This document shows, piece after piece, positions 9,775 to 19,716 of a stretch of 64,000 bases of DNA. A program made the translations under genes and the position numbers. The notes beneath the pieces were generated by a model. That model was not told the DNA's origin and made no database searches. It was given only the letters and a program-made list of their open reading frames with translations. How positions within the stretch are numbered: the stretch's first letter is position 1; every line of letters begins with the position of its first letter. This DNA is from Pseudomonas sp. ATCC 13867 (GTDB lineage: Bacteria; Pseudomonadota; Gammaproteobacteria; Pseudomonadales; Pseudomonadaceae). Location: contig NC_020829.1 in assembly GCF_000349845.1 (NCBI RefSeq), positions 4,347,001 to 4,411,000 of the forward strand, read 5' to 3'.

Positions 9775-11306
9775 AGCGCCTTGACCCGATGATCACTCCG
9801 CCGTTTGCTCTTATCGAAGGGATTCAGCCGCGTGCTCTGGCCTCCGCCGTTCGCCGCGCACGCCTGTTCCCAGCCATGCTTGGCGCCGGCCTCAGCCTCG
9901 CCGGCAGCCTGTTCGGCAGTCTCGCCTACGCGGCCGAGGAGCCGCCAAAGAACTACGGCCTGGACGTCAAGATCACTGCCGAATCCGAGGACGACCGCGA
10001 CCTGGGCACCGCTCCCGGCGGCGACCTCAACGGTATCGGTATCGACCTGCGCCCCTGGGCCTTCGGCCAATGGGGTGACTGGAGCGCCTACGTGATGGGT
10101 CAGGCCGTTGCCGCGACCGACACCATCCAGACCGACACCATCCAGTCCGATGACATCAACAACGACAGCAGCGGCAACAACGACAAGCGCGAGCCGGACG
10201 ACGCCTACCTGGCCCTGCGCGAGTTCTGGGTCGACTACGCCGGCCTCACCCAGTACCCCGGTGAGCACCTGCGCTTCGGCCGCCAGCGCCTGCGTGAAGA
10301 AAGCGGCACCTGGCAGGACACCAACATCGAAGCCCTGAACTGGACCTTCGACACCACCCTGCTGCGTGCCCACCTCGGCGCCGCCCAGCGCTTCTCCGAC
10401 TACCGCACCGACATCACCGACCTGGCGCCGGACGACAAGGACCGCACCCACGTCTTCGGCGACATTTCCACGCAGTGGATGCCCAACCACTGGGTCGGCC
10501 TGCGCCTGCACCACTCCGACGACAGCGGCAGCCTGCCGGACCCGGGCGAAACCGTCGACTCGCTGGACAAGCGCTCCACCGGCGACCTCACCTGGGTGGG
10601 CCTGGAAGCCAACGGCGACGGCTACAACTGGCGCTCGCAGATGCCCATCAACTACTGGGCCGGCGCCACCTGGCTGACCGGTAACCGCGACCGCCTGACC
10701 ACCGTCCCGGTGAACGGCGATCGCGTCGCCACCGGCAAGCAGAGCGGCGACGTGGACGCCTACGGCGTCGACCTGGGCCTGCGCTGGAACATCGACGAGC
10801 AGTGGCGCGTCGGTGGTGCCTATGCCCGCGGCAGCGGCGGCGGCAAGGACGGCGAGGACCAGTTCGAGCAGACCGGCCTGCAAAGCAACCGCTCCAACTT
10901 CACCGGTACCCGCGCCCGCGTGGCCCGCTTCGGTGAAGCCTTCCGCGGCGAGCTCTCCAACGTCGAGGCCGCCACCCTGTTCGGCTCCTGGCAAATGCGC
11001 GAGGACTACGACGCGAGCATCGTGTACCACAAGTTCCGCCGCGTCGACGGTGACTCGGACATCGGCAACAGCGGCATCAACGCCCCGCTGGTCAACGACT
11101 CCACGGACCTCGGCCAGGAGGCCGACCTGGTCGTCACCAAGTACTTCAAACAGGGTCTGCTGCCGGCCTCGATGAGCCAGAGCATCGACGAACCGTCGGC
11201 ACTCGTGCGCCTGCGTGGCGGCGTGTTCAAGCCGGGCGACGCCTACGGCAGCCACGTGGACTCGACCATGCACCACGCCTTCATCGACGTCATCTGGCGC
11301 TTCTGA
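9771..11306 (+). CDS. algE: Alginate export outer-membrane porin AlgE
   Basis: AlgE is the 18-stranded outer-membrane beta-barrel through which alginate leaves the cell. The 511-residue product carries the family sequence [20 protein letters not shown] just after a signal peptide ending near AYA-AEEP, and ends with the barrel signature VIWRF (terminal Phe). It is about 20 residues longer than P. aeruginosa AlgE because of a longer N-terminus. An in-frame ATG at 9789 is an alternative start, but the overlap with algK favours 9771. A 160-bp gap with a large inverted repeat follows. Confidence 0.96.
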   Translation: MKRLDPMITPPFALIEGIQPRALASAVRRARLFPAMLGAGLSLAGSLFGSLAYAAEEPPKNYGLDVKITAESEDDRDLGTAPGGDLNGIGIDLRPWAFGQWGDWSAYVMGQAVAATDTIQTDTIQSDDINNDSSGNNDKREPDDAYLALREFWVDYAGLTQYPGEHLRFGRQRLREESGTWQDTNIEALNWTFDTTLLRAHLGAAQRFSDYRTDITDLAPDDKDRTHVFGDISTQWMPNHWVGLRLHHSDDSGSLPDPGETVDSLDKRSTGDLTWVGLEANGDGYNWRSQMPINYWAGATWLTGNRDRLTTVPVNGDRVATGKQSGDVDAYGVDLGLRWNIDEQWRVGGAYARGSGGGKDGEDQFEQTGLQSNRSNFTGTRARVARFGEAFRGELSNVEAATLFGSWQMREDYDASIVYHKFRRVDGDSDIGNSGINAPLVNDSTDLGQEADLVVTKYFKQGLLPASMSQSIDEPSALVRLRGGVFKPGDAYGSHVDSTMHHAFIDVIWRF

Positions 11307-11345
11307 GGACTGCTGCGATGGCTGGTTTGTTCTTGGGCCCCGCGC

Positions 11346-11417
11346 TCGCGGGAACGACGGAAAAGCAGTCACGGGCGAGGACCTGCGCCTCGTCCCGCCC
11401 GCCCGTTCCTCCCGCGA
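11346..11417. repeat. Nested inverted repeat between algE and algG
   Basis: The outer arms TCGCGGGAACG (11346-11356) and CGTTCCTCCCGCGA (11404-11417) pair with a 3-base bulge. The inner arms CGGGCGAGG and CCTCGTCCCG pair around ACCTGCG. The 160-bp algE-algG gap is therefore mostly one strong stem-loop, different in sequence from the REP pairs elsewhere. Confidence 0.65.
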
Positions 11418-11466
11418 ATCCGGGAGTCCGGCAAACCACGCCAGAGCCCGCAAGGAGACAACGGCC

Positions 11467-13098
11467 ATGAACCGCCATCCGTTACACGCCCTGCCGCTGA
11501 CCGCGCTGTTGCTCGGCGGCCTGTTCAGCGCCGCCGCACCGGTGTGGGCCGCGCCGCCCGCGGAGAAGGCCCCCGCCAGCGCCGGACGGCAGCCCGCGTC
11601 CGGCTCGGCCCCCGCCGAAGAGCCGGGCCATACCCAGACGCTGAAGGAGTCCGGCAACTACACCGTGACCGCCGCGCCCAGCGAGCCGCTGCACCTGGAC
11701 CCGCCGAAGCTGCCCGACCTCTCCGGCTACACCGCCGAAGCCGTGCAGAAGAAGATCGACCGCAGCAAGCGTGGCAAGGCGCTGGTGCAGCGCATGGTCC
11801 AGCAGCAGCCGTTGAAAGAGTTCACCGGCGGCAAGAACCGCCTCGCCGAATGGGTGAAGCGCCAGCGCCAGATGCCCCAGGCGATCTTCATCGACGGCGG
11901 CTACGTCAGCCTCGCGGACCTGGCCGGCAAGCTGCCCAGGACTGCGCTGGAGCAGGTCGAACCGGGGGTGTTCATCGCCCGCCTGCCCATCGTCGTCAAC
12001 CAGGGCGCGACCCTGGAGATCGACGGCAAGGTCAAGGAACTGCGCCTGTCCCAGGACCGCGGCGCGTTCCTGGTCAACGACGGCAAGCTGTTCGTGCGGG
12101 ACACCAAGGTCACCGCCTGGAACGAAGCGAAGAAGGAGCAGGCCTGGTTCAAGTCCCCCAATGAATTCCGTCCGTTCCTGGTCTCCTGGGGCGGCGCCGA
12201 GGCCTACCTGGTCAACAGCACCTTCCAGAGCTTCGGCTACAACGCCTCCAAGGCCTACGGCATCTCCATCTCGCAGTACAGCCCGGGCATGGACAAGACC
12301 ATGAAGCGCCCGCGCCCCAAGGGCTGGGTGATCGGCTCGACCTTCGTCGACGCCTGGTACGGCTTCTACTGCTACGAGGCCGACGACCTCGTGGTGCGCG
12401 GCAATACCTACCGCGACAACATCATCTACGGCATCGACCCGCACGACCGTTCGCATCGCCTGATCATCGCCGAGAACGAGGTCCACGGGACCAAGAAGAA
12501 GCACGGCATCATCGTTTCCCGAGAGGTGAACGACAGTTGGATCTTCAACAACAAGACCTACGACAACCACCTTTCCGGGATCGTCCTGGACCGTAACTCC
12601 GAGCGCAACCTGGTGGCCTACAACGAGGTGTACCGCAACCACTCCGACGGCATCACCCTCTACGAGTCGGGCGACAACCTCATCTACGGCAACCAGGTGC
12701 TGGCCAACCGGCGCCACGGCATCCGCGTGCGTAACAGCGTGAACATCCGCCTGTACGAGAACCTCGCCGCCGGCAACCAACTGATGGGCGTGTACGGCCA
12801 CATCAAGGACCTGACCGATACCGACCGCAACATCGACCTCGACCCCTTCGATACCAAGGTTTCGCTGATCGTGGTCGGCGGCAAGCTGGCCGGCAATGGC
12901 TCAGGCCCGCTGTCGGTGGACTCGCCGCTGTCGCTGGAGCTCTACAAGGTGAACATGCTCGGCCCGACCAAATCCTCCGGCATTTCCTTCAACGGCGTGC
13001 TGGGCGAGAAGCAGGACCAGATCTTCGACCTGCTGGTGCGCCAGCAACGCGCCGTGCTGATCGACCCCGTGGAAAGCCAGGCCGAATTGCAGAACTGA
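11467..13098 (+). CDS. algG: Mannuronan C5-epimerase AlgG
   Basis: AlgG converts D-mannuronate to L-guluronate residues in the polymer in the periplasm and is also part of the export scaffold. The 543-residue precursor matches the P. aeruginosa length. A signal peptide ends near VWAAPP, and a right-handed beta-helix of short CASH-type repeats follows, with the catalytic motif D324-P-H-D. The ATG at 11467, preceded by AAGGAGA, is chosen because in-frame sequence upstream is only intergenic. It lies 10 bp before algX. Confidence 0.96.
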   Translation: MNRHPLHALPLTALLLGGLFSAAAPVWAAPPAEKAPASAGRQPASGSAPAEEPGHTQTLKESGNYTVTAAPSEPLHLDPPKLPDLSGYTAEAVQKKIDRSKRGKALVQRMVQQQPLKEFTGGKNRLAEWVKRQRQMPQAIFIDGGYVSLADLAGKLPRTALEQVEPGVFIARLPIVVNQGATLEIDGKVKELRLSQDRGAFLVNDGKLFVRDTKVTAWNEAKKEQAWFKSPNEFRPFLVSWGGAEAYLVNSTFQSFGYNASKAYGISISQYSPGMDKTMKRPRPKGWVIGSTFVDAWYGFYCYEADDLVVRGNTYRDNIIYGIDPHDRSHRLIIAENEVHGTKKKHGIIVSREVNDSWIFNNKTYDNHLSGIVLDRNSERNLVAYNEVYRNHSDGITLYESGDNLIYGNQVLANRRHGIRVRNSVNIRLYENLAAGNQLMGVYGHIKDLTDTDRNIDLDPFDTKVSLIVVGGKLAGNGSGPLSVDSPLSLELYKVNMLGPTKSSGISFNGVLGEKQDQIFDLLVRQQRAVLIDPVESQAELQN

Positions 13099-13108
13099 GG
13101 ACCGACCG

Positions 13109-14527
13109 ATGAAACGTATGACCTTCAACTTGCTGCGCCTGTCGAGCCTCACCGCCAGCCTGTTGCTCGCCCACCAGGCCCTGGCCGCCGACGCCTCGGC
13201 GCCGACCTACACCGCCCAGCCTACCGCGGCCCTGTGCCCGAACGCGGCCAACGACGCGGCCTACAACACCAAGTACCTGGGCTTCTTCACCCACCTGGTG
13301 CCGGCCCAGGAAGACTGGCTGTTCCGTACCACCTACGACCTGCGCACCGACTTCGGCACCAGCGCCGAGGGCTGGCGCGAGCTCAAGCAGCTGCGCGACG
13401 AACTCAAGCGCAAGGGCATCGATCTCGTCGTCGTCTACCAGCCCACCCGTGGCCTGGTGAACCGCGAGAAGCTCAACCCGCAGGAGAAGGCCAGCTTCAA
13501 CTACGAGCTGGCCAAGCAGAACTACCAGGCGACCATCGCCCAGTTCCGCAAGGCCGGCATCTACACCCCGGACTTCTCCCCGCTGTTCGACGAGAAGGAA
13601 GAACACTCCTTCTACTTCAAGGGTGACCACCACTGGACGCCGTACGGCGCCATGCGCAGCGCGAAGATCGTGGCCGAGACCCTGAAGGAAATTCCGGCGT
13701 ACGACGACGTGCCGAAGAAAGACTTCGAAAGCAAGCGCGTGGGCCTGCTGTCCAAGCTGGGCACCTTCCACAAGGCCGCCGCTCAGCTCTGCGGCAGCGG
13801 CTACGCACCGCAGTACGTCGACCGCTTCGAGACCGAGCCGGTGGGCGGCTCCGGCGACGGCGACCTGTTCGGCGATGGCGGCGATGCCCAGGTCGCCCTG
13901 GTCGGTACCTCCAACAGCGGCCCGGCCTACAACTTCGCCGGTTTTCTGGAGGAGTACGCCAAGGTCGACATCCTCAACAACGCCGTCTCCGGCGGCGGTT
14001 TCGACAGCTCGCTGCTGGCCTACATGACCAGCAAGGAGTTCCACGACAAGCCGCCGAAGATCCTCATCTGGGAATTTGCCACCCACTACGACATGGCGCA
14101 GAAGAGTTTCTACCGCCAGGCCATGCCGCTGGTGGACAACGGCTGCGCCGACGGCAAGCCGGCGCTGAGCCGCAAGATCAAGCTGCATCCGGGCCGCAAC
14201 GAGGTGCTGGTCAACAGCGGCGCCCTGCCGATCCGCTCGGGCAGCTACACCGCCGACGTCACCTACTCCGACCCCGGCGTGCACGAACTCAAGAACACCA
14301 TCTGGTACATGAACGGTCGTCGCGAGCAGCTGAAGATCGAGCAGTCCAAGGCCGTGGATACCGGCGGACGCTACGTCTTCGAGCTGCGCAACGACGAGGA
14401 CTGGTCGAACCAGCAGTTCCTCTCCCTGGAAATCGAGGCGCCGGAAGACATGCCGGCGGGCCTGGAGGTCGAGGCCAAGCTCTGTCAAACGCCCAAAGCC
14501 AAGTCGGCCAATGTGGCCGCCAACTAG
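13109..14527 (+). CDS. algX: Alginate O-acetyltransferase AlgX
   Basis: AlgX is the periplasmic SGNH-like hydrolase-fold enzyme that transfers acetyl groups to mannuronate residues and binds the polymer. The 472-residue precursor has a signal peptide (cleavage after about residue 26, ALA-ADAS). The catalytic residues are visible as D173 and H175 in KGDHHWTPYG and S268 in VGTSNSG, one position shifted from P. aeruginosa D174/H176/S269. The C-terminal part is the carbohydrate-binding module. It sits 10 bp after algG and 18 bp before algL. Confidence 0.96.
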   Translation: MKRMTFNLLRLSSLTASLLLAHQALAADASAPTYTAQPTAALCPNAANDAAYNTKYLGFFTHLVPAQEDWLFRTTYDLRTDFGTSAEGWRELKQLRDELKRKGIDLVVVYQPTRGLVNREKLNPQEKASFNYELAKQNYQATIAQFRKAGIYTPDFSPLFDEKEEHSFYFKGDHHWTPYGAMRSAKIVAETLKEIPAYDDVPKKDFESKRVGLLSKLGTFHKAAAQLCGSGYAPQYVDRFETEPVGGSGDGDLFGDGGDAQVALVGTSNSGPAYNFAGFLEEYAKVDILNNAVSGGGFDSSLLAYMTSKEFHDKPPKILIWEFATHYDMAQKSFYRQAMPLVDNGCADGKPALSRKIKLHPGRNEVLVNSGALPIRSGSYTADVTYSDPGVHELKNTIWYMNGRREQLKIEQSKAVDTGGRYVFELRNDEDWSNQQFLSLEIEAPEDMPAGLEVEAKLCQTPKAKSANVAAN

Positions 14528-14545
14528 AGAGCGGGGACGAAAGCC

Positions 14546-15688
14546 ATGCCCAGCCTACGCAAGATCAAGACTCCCATCGTTACCCGAGTCGGCCTGACGG
14601 TCGCCGTGGTCTCAGCGCTGTTCGGCGGCCCCCTGTTTCCCAGGATCGGTCACGCCGCGGACCTGGTGCCACCACCGGGCTACTTCTCCGCCGTCGGCGA
14701 CAAGGGCAGCAAGAAGGATTCGGACCGCTGCCCCGCCATCCCGACGCCCTACACCGGCAGCCTGCAGTTCACCAGCAAGTACAAGGGCTCGGACTCGGCG
14801 CGCTCGACACTCAATGCCGATGCGGAAAAGGAGTTCCGCAACCAGATCAAGGACATCTCCGAGATGGAGCGCGGCACCGCCAAGCTGATCACCCAGTACA
14901 TGCGCAGCGGCAACAAAGGTGATCTGGATTGCGCGATGAACTGGCTGGACGCCTGGGCCCAGGCCGGCGCCCTGGAGAGCACCGACTTCAACCACACCGG
15001 CAAGTCCATGCGCAAATGGGCCCTCGGCAGCCTGTCGTCCTCCTACATGCGCCTGAAGTTCTCCAGCAGCCGGCCGCTGGCCGCCTACGCCGAACAGTCG
15101 AAGACCATCGAGAACTGGTTCAGCACCCTGGGCAGCCAGGTGGTGCGCGACTGGAGCGACCTGCCGCTGAAGAAGATCAACAACCACTCCTACTGGGCCG
15201 CCTGGTCGGTAATGTCCGCCGCCGTGGTGACCAACCGCCGCGACCTGTTCGACTGGTCGGTGCAGGAGTTCAAGGTCGCCGCCAACCAGGTGGACCCGGA
15301 CGGCTACCTGCCCAACGAACTCAAGCGCCGCCAGCGTGCGCTGTCGTACCACAACTACTCGCTGCCGCCGCTGACCATGATCGCCGCCTTCGCACAGGTC
15401 AACGGCGTCGATCTGCGCCAGGAAAACAACGGCGCCCTGCAGCGCCTGGCCAACCGCGTGATGCAGGGCGTGGACGACCCGGACGCCTTCGACGAGAAGA
15501 CCGGCAACGACCAGGACATGGACGACCTGAAGAAAAGCAGCAAGTTCGCCTGGCTGGAACCCTACTGCGCGCTCTACAGCTGCGCGCCGAAGACCCAGGA
15601 CTGGAAGAAGAAGATGGAGCCGTTCAACAGCTTCCGCCTGGGGGGTGAAGTGACCAAGGTTTTCAACCGACAGGGGGCGGGGAGCTGA
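14546..15688 (+). CDS. algL: Periplasmic alginate lyase AlgL
   Basis: AlgL is a family 5 polysaccharide lyase that degrades alginate mis-localised in the periplasm. The 380-residue precursor has the catalytic motif NNHSYW with H214, plus R261 and Y268, matching the P. aeruginosa triad H202/R249/Y256 with a 12-residue offset; K78 fits the fourth residue. It is about 13 residues longer at the N-terminus than P. aeruginosa AlgL, with a signal peptide ending near GHAAD. A 340-bp gap with repeats separates it from algI. Confidence 0.95.
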   Translation: MPSLRKIKTPIVTRVGLTVAVVSALFGGPLFPRIGHAADLVPPPGYFSAVGDKGSKKDSDRCPAIPTPYTGSLQFTSKYKGSDSARSTLNADAEKEFRNQIKDISEMERGTAKLITQYMRSGNKGDLDCAMNWLDAWAQAGALESTDFNHTGKSMRKWALGSLSSSYMRLKFSSSRPLAAYAEQSKTIENWFSTLGSQVVRDWSDLPLKKINNHSYWAAWSVMSAAVVTNRRDLFDWSVQEFKVAANQVDPDGYLPNELKRRQRALSYHNYSLPPLTMIAAFAQVNGVDLRQENNGALQRLANRVMQGVDDPDAFDEKTGNDQDMDDLKKSSKFAWLEPYCALYSCAPKTQDWKKKMEPFNSFRLGGEVTKVFNRQGAGS

Positions 15689-15717
15689 AGCAGCGCCCGT
15701 CTCCGTAGGCACTTCAC

Positions 15718-15750
15718 GTAGGGCGGATAACGCTTCGCGTCATCCGGCCG
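15718..15750. repeat. GTAGGGCGGATAACGC-type hairpin after algL
   Basis: GTAGGGCGGATAACGCTTCG and the following GCGTCATCC form a short hairpin (GGATAACGC/GCGTCATCC). This resembles a second dispersed repeat family of Pseudomonas genomes. It lies directly before the REP pair at 15757 in the algL-algI gap. Confidence 0.55.
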
Positions 15751-15756
15751 GGACCT

Positions 15757-15833
15757 GTAGGAGCGAGCTTGCTCGCGAACAGTATTTCCGGGAGCTCCGG
15801 CGTCGGGCGGTTCGCGAGCAAGCTCGCTCCTAC
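15757..15833. repeat. REP inverted pair between algL and algI
   Basis: This is a copy of the GTAGGAGCGAGCTTGCTCGC palindrome with full arms at 15757-15779 and 15811-15833. It lies in the 340-bp gap 15689-16028, which otherwise shows no gene. It is the second such pair within the alginate operon. Confidence 0.9.
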
Positions 15834-16028
15834 GAAGAGCTACCCATCCCGCACACGCGGGGCACGGCAACACCACCCGACCCACGCGACAAAGACGCGG
15901 GCGGGCGCACCAGATTGAGCAACACCAGGGGAGGAAATGGCGGGTTGCCCCGGCCTTTCCTCAAGGCATCGAAAGATGCCGGAAGGGCTGGAGCGGTCCA
16001 AATATGAAGCTCCAGAGAGAGACGCGGA

Positions 16029-17504
16029 ATGGTCTTTTCTTCCAACGTGTTCCTGTTCCTGTTCCTGCCGATATTCCTCGGCCTGTACTACCTGAGCGGG
16101 AACCGCTACCGCAACCTCCTGTTGCTGGTAGCCAGCTACGTCTTCTACGCATGGTGGCGTGTCGACTTCCTGGCCCTGTTCGCCGGCGTGACGCTGTTCA
16201 ACTACTGGATCGGCCTGCGCATCGGCGCGGCCGGCGTGCGCACCAAGGCTGCGCAGCGCTGGCTGATCATCGGCGTGGTGGTCGACCTGTGCGTGCTGGG
16301 CTACTTCAAGTACGCCAACTTCGGCGTGGACAGCCTCAACGAGATCATCACCTCGTTCGGCATGCAGCCCTTCGTGCTGACCCACATCCTGCTGCCCATC
16401 GGCATCAGCTTCTACACCTTCGAATCGATCAGCTACATCATCGACGTGTACCGCGGCGACACCCCGGCCACGCACAACCTGATCGACTTCGCGGCGTTCG
16501 TGGCGATCTTCCCGCACCTGATCGCCGGCCCGGTGCTGCGCTTCCGCGACCTGGTGGACCAGTTCAACCACCGCACCCACACCGTCGACAAGTTCGCCGA
16601 AGGCTGCACCCGCTTCATGCAGGGCTTCGTCAAGAAAGTCTTCATCGCCGACACCCTGGCGGCGGTGGCCGACCACTGCTTCGCCTTGCAGAACCCCACC
16701 ACCGGCGACGCCTGGCTCGGCGCGCTGGCCTACACCGCGCAGCTGTACTTCGATTTCTCCGGCTACAGCGACATGGCTATCGGCCTCGGCCTGATGATGG
16801 GCTTCCGCTTCCTGGAGAACTTCAACCAGCCCTACATCAGCCAGTCGATCACCGAGTTCTGGCGGCGCTGGCACATCAGCCTGTCCAACTGGCTGCGCGA
16901 CTACCTGTACATCAGCCTCGGCGGCAACCGCGGCGGCGAGCTGCAGACCTACCGCAACCTGTTCCTCACCATGCTGCTCGGCGGCCTGTGGCACGGCGCC
17001 AACTTCACCTACATCATCTGGGGCGCCTGGCATGGCACCATCCTCGCCATCGAACGCCTGCTCGGCGTGAAGGCCGCGCCGCGGGTGTTCAACCCGCTGA
17101 AGTGGGCGCTGACCTTCCTGATGGTGATCATCGGCTGGGTCATCTTCCGCGCCGAGAACCTGCACGTGGCCTGGCGCATGTACGCGGCGATGTTCAGCTT
17201 CGGCGACTGGAGCCTCTCCGAACTCAACCGCGCCAGCCTCACCGGCCTGCAGGTCGGCACCCTGGTGGTCGCCTACGTGGTGCTCGCCGTGTTCGGCCTG
17301 CGCCAGTTCTACAACGCACCGCTGGCGGAAAAGGCCAGCAAGGCCAAGGCCGTCGAACCGACGGCGGTGCTCGCCGGCAATGGCGGCGCCCTCGCCGTGA
17401 TGCCGGTGCTGGCCATGCGCGCCGCCCTGCTCCTGCTGTTCGCCGCCTCGGTGCTCAAGCTCTCGGCGCAGAGCTACTCGCCGTTCCTCTACTTCCAGTT
17501 CTGA
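16029..17504 (+). CDS. algI: Alginate O-acetylation protein AlgI (MBOAT)
   Basis: AlgI is a polytopic inner-membrane O-acyltransferase thought to pass acetyl groups across the membrane to AlgJ and AlgX. The 491-residue product begins MVFSSNVFLFLFLPIF, the family start, and keeps the catalytic MBOAT histidine H322 in GGLWHGANF at exactly the P. aeruginosa position. It is about 30 residues shorter than P. aeruginosa AlgI, in the C-terminal part. It opens the acetylation block algI-algJ-algF and lies 13 bp before algJ. Confidence 0.96.
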   Translation: MVFSSNVFLFLFLPIFLGLYYLSGNRYRNLLLLVASYVFYAWWRVDFLALFAGVTLFNYWIGLRIGAAGVRTKAAQRWLIIGVVVDLCVLGYFKYANFGVDSLNEIITSFGMQPFVLTHILLPIGISFYTFESISYIIDVYRGDTPATHNLIDFAAFVAIFPHLIAGPVLRFRDLVDQFNHRTHTVDKFAEGCTRFMQGFVKKVFIADTLAAVADHCFALQNPTTGDAWLGALAYTAQLYFDFSGYSDMAIGLGLMMGFRFLENFNQPYISQSITEFWRRWHISLSNWLRDYLYISLGGNRGGELQTYRNLFLTMLLGGLWHGANFTYIIWGAWHGTILAIERLLGVKAAPRVFNPLKWALTFLMVIIGWVIFRAENLHVAWRMYAAMFSFGDWSLSELNRASLTGLQVGTLVVAYVVLAVFGLRQFYNAPLAEKASKAKAVEPTAVLAGNGGALAVMPVLAMRAALLLLFAASVLKLSAQSYSPFLYFQF

Positions 17505-17517
17505 GCGAGGCCGGATC

Positions 17518-18723
17518 ATGCAACCGACTACACACCCCAAAATCAGCAAGCCCCTGCAGTACACCTATATCGCCGTGTTCGGCGGAATGCTGCTGGGCCT
17601 GGCCGGCTGGTCGCTGAAAGCCTTCCCCAGCTTCTCCGCCGCCGAGGGCACCACTGTGCTCAACGGCAAGCTGTCCCACGCCTTCGAAGGCCACTACGAC
17701 GACGAATTCCCGATCAAGCGCCTGGGCACCAATCTCTGGGCCGCGCTGGACTACACCGTGTTCGAGGAAGGCCGTCCGGGCGTGGTCCTCGGCAAGGACG
17801 GCTGGCTGTTCACCGATGAAGAGTTCAAGCCCGCTCCCACCCGGCAGCAGCTGGACGACAACTGGGCCCTGGTGCGCGGCGTACAGCAGGAGCTGGAGCA
17901 CCGCGGCGTGAAGCTGGTGCTGGCGATCATCCCCGCCAAGACCCGCCTCTACCCCGAGTACCTGGGCAAGGCGCAACCGGCGGCGCTGCATGCCTCGCTC
18001 TACGAGGACTTCCTGCAACGCGCCCGCCAGGCCGGCATGGCCGCGCCGGAGCTGCTGGAAACCCTGGAGCACGCCAAGGACAACGGCCAGGTCTTCCTGC
18101 GTACCGACACCCACTGGACGCCGCTGGGTGCCGAAGCCGTGGCCCAGCGCCTGGGCGAAAGCATCCGCGCAGGCCAGGGTGCCGATCTGCCGACCCAGAC
18201 CTTCGTCACCGAAGCCGGCAAGAGCACTCCGCACAAGGGCGACCTGCTCACCTTCCTGCCGCTGGACCCGCTGTTCACCAGCCTCCTGCCGCCGGAAGAC
18301 CAGCTCGAGCAGCGCCAGACCCACCCGACCGAGGACGCCGCCTCCGCCGCCGCTGACAACGGCGGCGACGCCGATCTCTTCGGCGACAGCGCCCAGCCGC
18401 AGGTCGCCCTGGTCGGCACCAGCTACAGCGCCAATGCGCGCTGGAACTTCGCCGGCGCCCTCAAGCAGGCGCTCTCGGCGGATGTCATCAACTACGCCAA
18501 GGAGGGCAAGGGCCCCCTGGAACCGATGCTCGAACTCCTGCAGGACGAAGGCTTCAAGCAGAAGCCGGCGCGCCTGCTGGTCTGGGAATTTCCCGAACGC
18601 TACCTGCCGATGCACAGCGACCTGAGCCAGTTCAACCCGGACTGGGTCGCCCAGCTGCGCGCGGCGGGCAACCGCGACGAACGCCTGGCCGCCAACCAGG
18701 CAAGCCACCCAACGGCGCACTGA
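17518..18723 (+). CDS. algJ: Alginate O-acetyltransferase AlgJ
   Basis: AlgJ is a membrane-anchored periplasmic SGNH-like acetylesterase/transferase needed for alginate O-acetylation. The 401-residue product has an N-terminal signal anchor (about residues 17-33). The active-site residues are D197 and H199 in RTDTHWTP and S302 in VGTSYSAN, matching D190/H192/S288 of P. aeruginosa AlgJ. It shares the fold of AlgX two genes upstream. Residues 260-290 form an insert rich in Ala, Asp and Glu. It is followed 58 bp later by algF. Confidence 0.95.
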   Translation: MQPTTHPKISKPLQYTYIAVFGGMLLGLAGWSLKAFPSFSAAEGTTVLNGKLSHAFEGHYDDEFPIKRLGTNLWAALDYTVFEEGRPGVVLGKDGWLFTDEEFKPAPTRQQLDDNWALVRGVQQELEHRGVKLVLAIIPAKTRLYPEYLGKAQPAALHASLYEDFLQRARQAGMAAPELLETLEHAKDNGQVFLRTDTHWTPLGAEAVAQRLGESIRAGQGADLPTQTFVTEAGKSTPHKGDLLTFLPLDPLFTSLLPPEDQLEQRQTHPTEDAASAAADNGGDADLFGDSAQPQVALVGTSYSANARWNFAGALKQALSADVINYAKEGKGPLEPMLELLQDEGFKQKPARLLVWEFPERYLPMHSDLSQFNPDWVAQLRAAGNRDERLAANQASHPTAH

Positions 18724-18781
18724 GCGCCGCGACAGGGCATCACCCATGCCCCACAAAAGTGAGAAGACGGAGGTACACCCC

Positions 18782-19432
18782 ATGAACCGACTGACCATTC
18801 GCACCCTGAAGTCGTCCGCACTGGCCCTCTGCCTGGGCGCAGCATCCTTCGGCGCCTTCGCCGGCGGTGAAGGCGCGCTCTATGGGCCGCAAGCACCCAA
18901 GGGTTCAGCCTTCGTGCGGGCCTACAACGCCGGCAGCTCCGAACTGAACGTCGCCGTCGGCAACGCCACCCTGAACGACGTCTCGCCACTGGGCTCCAGC
19001 GACTTCAAATTCCTCCCGGCGGGCAACTACACCGCCAAGGTCGGTACCCAGAGCCTGCCGGTGAAACTCGATCCGGACGCCTACTACACCCTCGTCAGCC
19101 AACCCGGCGGACAGCCGCGCCTGGTGCCCGAACCGCCGTTCAAGAACAAGCAGAAAGCCCTGGTCCGCGTACAGAACCTCAGCGGCAAGGCCCTGACCCT
19201 GAAAACCGCCGACGGCAAGACCGAAGTGGTCAGCAACGTCGCCCCGCAAAGCCACGGCGACCGCGAGATCAATCCGGTGAAAGTGAACCTCGCGCTGTTC
19301 GACGGCGCGAAGAAAGTCAGCGACCTCAAGCCCGTCACCCTCGAGCGCGGCGAAGTGGTCTGCCTCTACATCACCGGCGAGGGCGGCAAGCTCAACCCGG
19401 TCTGGGTCAAACGCCCGGTAAAGGTGGACTGA
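18782..19432 (+). CDS. algF: Alginate O-acetylation adaptor AlgF
   Basis: AlgF is a periplasmic protein required for alginate O-acetylation and probably an adaptor between AlgJ and AlgX. The product is 216 residues, the P. aeruginosa length, with a signal peptide cleaved near GAFA-GGEG. Two similar beta-rich domains follow (for example RAYNAGSSELNVAVG and RVQNLSGKALTLKT). The ATG at 18782 with GGAGG upstream is chosen over an in-frame ATG at 18746, which lacks a signal peptide. An unusually long 284-bp gap follows before algA. Confidence 0.93.
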   Translation: MNRLTIRTLKSSALALCLGAASFGAFAGGEGALYGPQAPKGSAFVRAYNAGSSELNVAVGNATLNDVSPLGSSDFKFLPAGNYTAKVGTQSLPVKLDPDAYYTLVSQPGGQPRLVPEPPFKNKQKALVRVQNLSGKALTLKTADGKTEVVSNVAPQSHGDREINPVKVNLALFDGAKKVSDLKPVTLERGEVVCLYITGEGGKLNPVWVKRPVKVD

Positions 19433-19716
19433 TCCCATGAGCCGGCGGCCGTTCCCCAGCCACTCCCACCCGGAGTGCGGACGAGACAGCGCGTCTCCCG
19501 CCGGCACCAACTGCCTGCTCTCCCTTCGGGGAAAGCCTCGGGATGACGGCGCCGCGGCGCCCCATCCCGCCCAGAACAACAAGACCGGCACCGCACCGGC
19601 AGAAAGAACAGTGCGCCGCAACGACGGCACGCACAGGAGAGGTCACCCACAAGGCACGCCATGCCGCCCGATGTGGCACGGCTGACAGAACGCATGAACG
19701 CTTTAGGAGAAACCAC

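Noticed and set aside
16004..17617. Second open frame of 537 codons over algI
   Set aside because: AlgI in the other frame matches the family with H322 in place; this frame is Arg/Pro/His-rich and has no membrane segments.
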